Shown piece after piece: positions 5,711-6,196 of a stretch of DNA of 6,196 bases. The translations under genes and the position numbers were made by a program. Under the pieces are notes generated by a model, which saw nothing but the letters and a program-made list of their open reading frames with translations, had not been told where the DNA came from and did not search any database. The DNA is from Nitrososphaerales archaeon TH526 (GTDB lineage: Archaea > Thermoproteota > Nitrososphaeria > Nitrososphaerales > Nitrososphaeraceae), in NCBI GenBank assembly GCA_014523665.1, contig JAATVR010000038.1, forward strand, positions 1 through 6,196, written 5' to 3'. Position 1 is the first letter of the stretch, and the number at the start of each line of letters is the position of its first letter.

Positions 5711-5965
5711 TTACACGATCTGCAGGTCGTACTCCCTTTTTGCTCTCATTTTTTTCAAACGGAGGTTATAGTTAGATAAGATAATCTGCGTACTGAAGTA
5801 TGGCTTCAAACTCTGTTCTTGTAGAAAACATTCCATGTTAGTCGGTACCACCTTGTTATCTCGTAGTCCAAAAAATGAGGGTGAATCAATATCACTAGTG
5901 ATATTGATTCGGCTTGACAAGAACCTGATTCCATAGTAATTGATGCAGCACAAAGTAGATTTCAA
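5711..5965 (-). CDS. Weakly supported ORF, 84 aa, unknown
   Basis: A TTG at 5963-5965 opens 84 codons ending TAA 5711-5713. The C-terminal part is basic (NLRLKKMRAKREYDLQIV) and reads somewhat like protein; the N-terminal part runs through the 28-bp palindrome and looks less natural. There is no recognisable domain, signal peptide, ribosome-binding site or promoter. It would be convergent with TFB. An internal ATG (codon 44, NMECFLQEQ) could be the start of a shorter product. I list it because nothing else explains this stretch, but it may be a chance ORF. Confidence 0.22.
   Translation of the reverse strand: MKSTLCCINYYGIRFLSSRINITSDIDSPSFFGLRDNKVVPTNMECFLQEQSLKPYFSTQIILSNYNLRLKKMRAKREYDLQIV
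5883..5910. repeat. Perfect 28-bp palindrome
   Basis: The half-site GAATCAATATCACT (5883-5896) is followed directly by its exact reverse complement AGTGATATTGATTC (5897-5910), with no spacer and no mismatch; the symmetry stops at the next base on each side. The centre is ACTAGT. It could bind a dimeric regulator, fold as a hairpin or cruciform, or mark a recombination or insertion scar. Confidence 0.9.
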
Positions 5966-6112
5966 TTAATTCCTGTCCCGATATCGGAATATGAAGGAGA
6001 ATTAACTGGACACCACCATTTCATATGTCTACATTCCCTTATAACTGCGACCGAGAGGACCTACTGTCATTTTAGCGATGCTACTATTTTAAGCTACAAC
6101 ATTAATGAAGTA
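5918..6112 (+). pseudogene. Protein-like open frame without a start codon, unknown family
   Basis: After a TGA at 5915-5917, 65 sense codons run to TGA 6113-6115 and contain no ATG, GTG or TTG. The product reads like a real protein: EPDSIVIDAAQSRFQLIPV, PISEYEGELTGHHHF, then ERTYCHFSDATILSYNINEV. A neighbouring frame continues with YDVTHPCDEPIQ just past the stop, suggesting a frameshift. I recognise no family. With no start it is best read as the inner part of a decayed gene whose front lay to the left, where the 28-bp palindrome now is. Confidence 0.35.
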
Positions 6113-6196
6113 TGATGTAACTCATCCTTGTGATGAACCAATTCAATAGAAATGCTACCAATCTTTTTAGTTCAATCCCCTTGAATTCCAACTTTC

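Noticed and set aside
5978..5987. 10-bp palindrome CCGATATCGG
   Set aside because: It is short and lies inside the protein-like frame, so chance is a sufficient explanation.
6165..6196. TTCAATCCC motif resembling a tRNA T-loop at the right edge
   Set aside because: The flanking bases do not form a T-arm stem and no anticodon or D-arm is visible upstream.
1..6196. Transposase, CRISPR array, toxin-antitoxin or other defence system
   Set aside because: No spaced repeat array, no transposase motif and no recognised defence protein was found on either strand, although the window was read for them.

Overview
The window looks like chromosomal DNA of an ammonia-oxidising archaeon of the Nitrososphaerota, most like the Nitrososphaera/Nitrosocosmicus group. 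The main support is an intact archaeal transcription factor B (TFB) gene, archaeal BRE/TATA-type promoters placed so that transcripts are leaderless or nearly so, AT-rich composition, and several protein families common in that group: PRC-barrel/DUF2382 stress proteins, universal stress proteins, short C2H2 zinc-finger proteins and secreted Asp/Ser/Asn-rich proteins. The genus is an inference.

Most of the window is a gene graveyard. Only two genes are convincingly intact: a secreted or membrane-anchored acidic low-complexity protein (2604-3056, minus) and TFB (4713-5630, plus). The rest can be recovered only by joining reading frames by eye. From left to right these are: an alpha/beta hydrolase (lipase-like) running off the left edge with one in-frame stop (minus); a possible small gene of 62 codons with a 37-codon partner (minus); the C-terminal half of a SnoaL-like ester cyclase (minus) abutting head-to-head the C-terminal half of a NeuD-type left-handed beta-helix acyltransferase (plus); a PRC-barrel + DUF2382 stress protein broken by several frameshifts and stops (plus, 1770-2389); a C2H2 zinc-finger protein with an intact-looking promoter but at least three frameshifts and one stop (minus, 3198-3651); the front part of a universal stress protein (minus, 3719-4025); and a small broken reading frame (minus, 4136-4282).

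Right of TFB no gene is firmly supported. There is a hairpin just after the TFB stop, a perfect 28-bp palindrome at 5883-5910, a weak minus-strand ORF, and a plus-strand open frame (5918-6112) that reads like protein but has no start codon.

The genes do not form one pathway. The two strands alternate, no operon is evident, and the common theme is loss of stress-response, sugar-modification and accessory genes beside one surviving TFB paralogue. I see no rRNA, tRNA, CRISPR array, transposase or defence system. I did not find a new biological system here. The points most worth a second look are the 28-bp palindrome, the SnoaL/NeuD junction, the 16-bp repeat shared by two 3' flanks, and the multi-gene decay.
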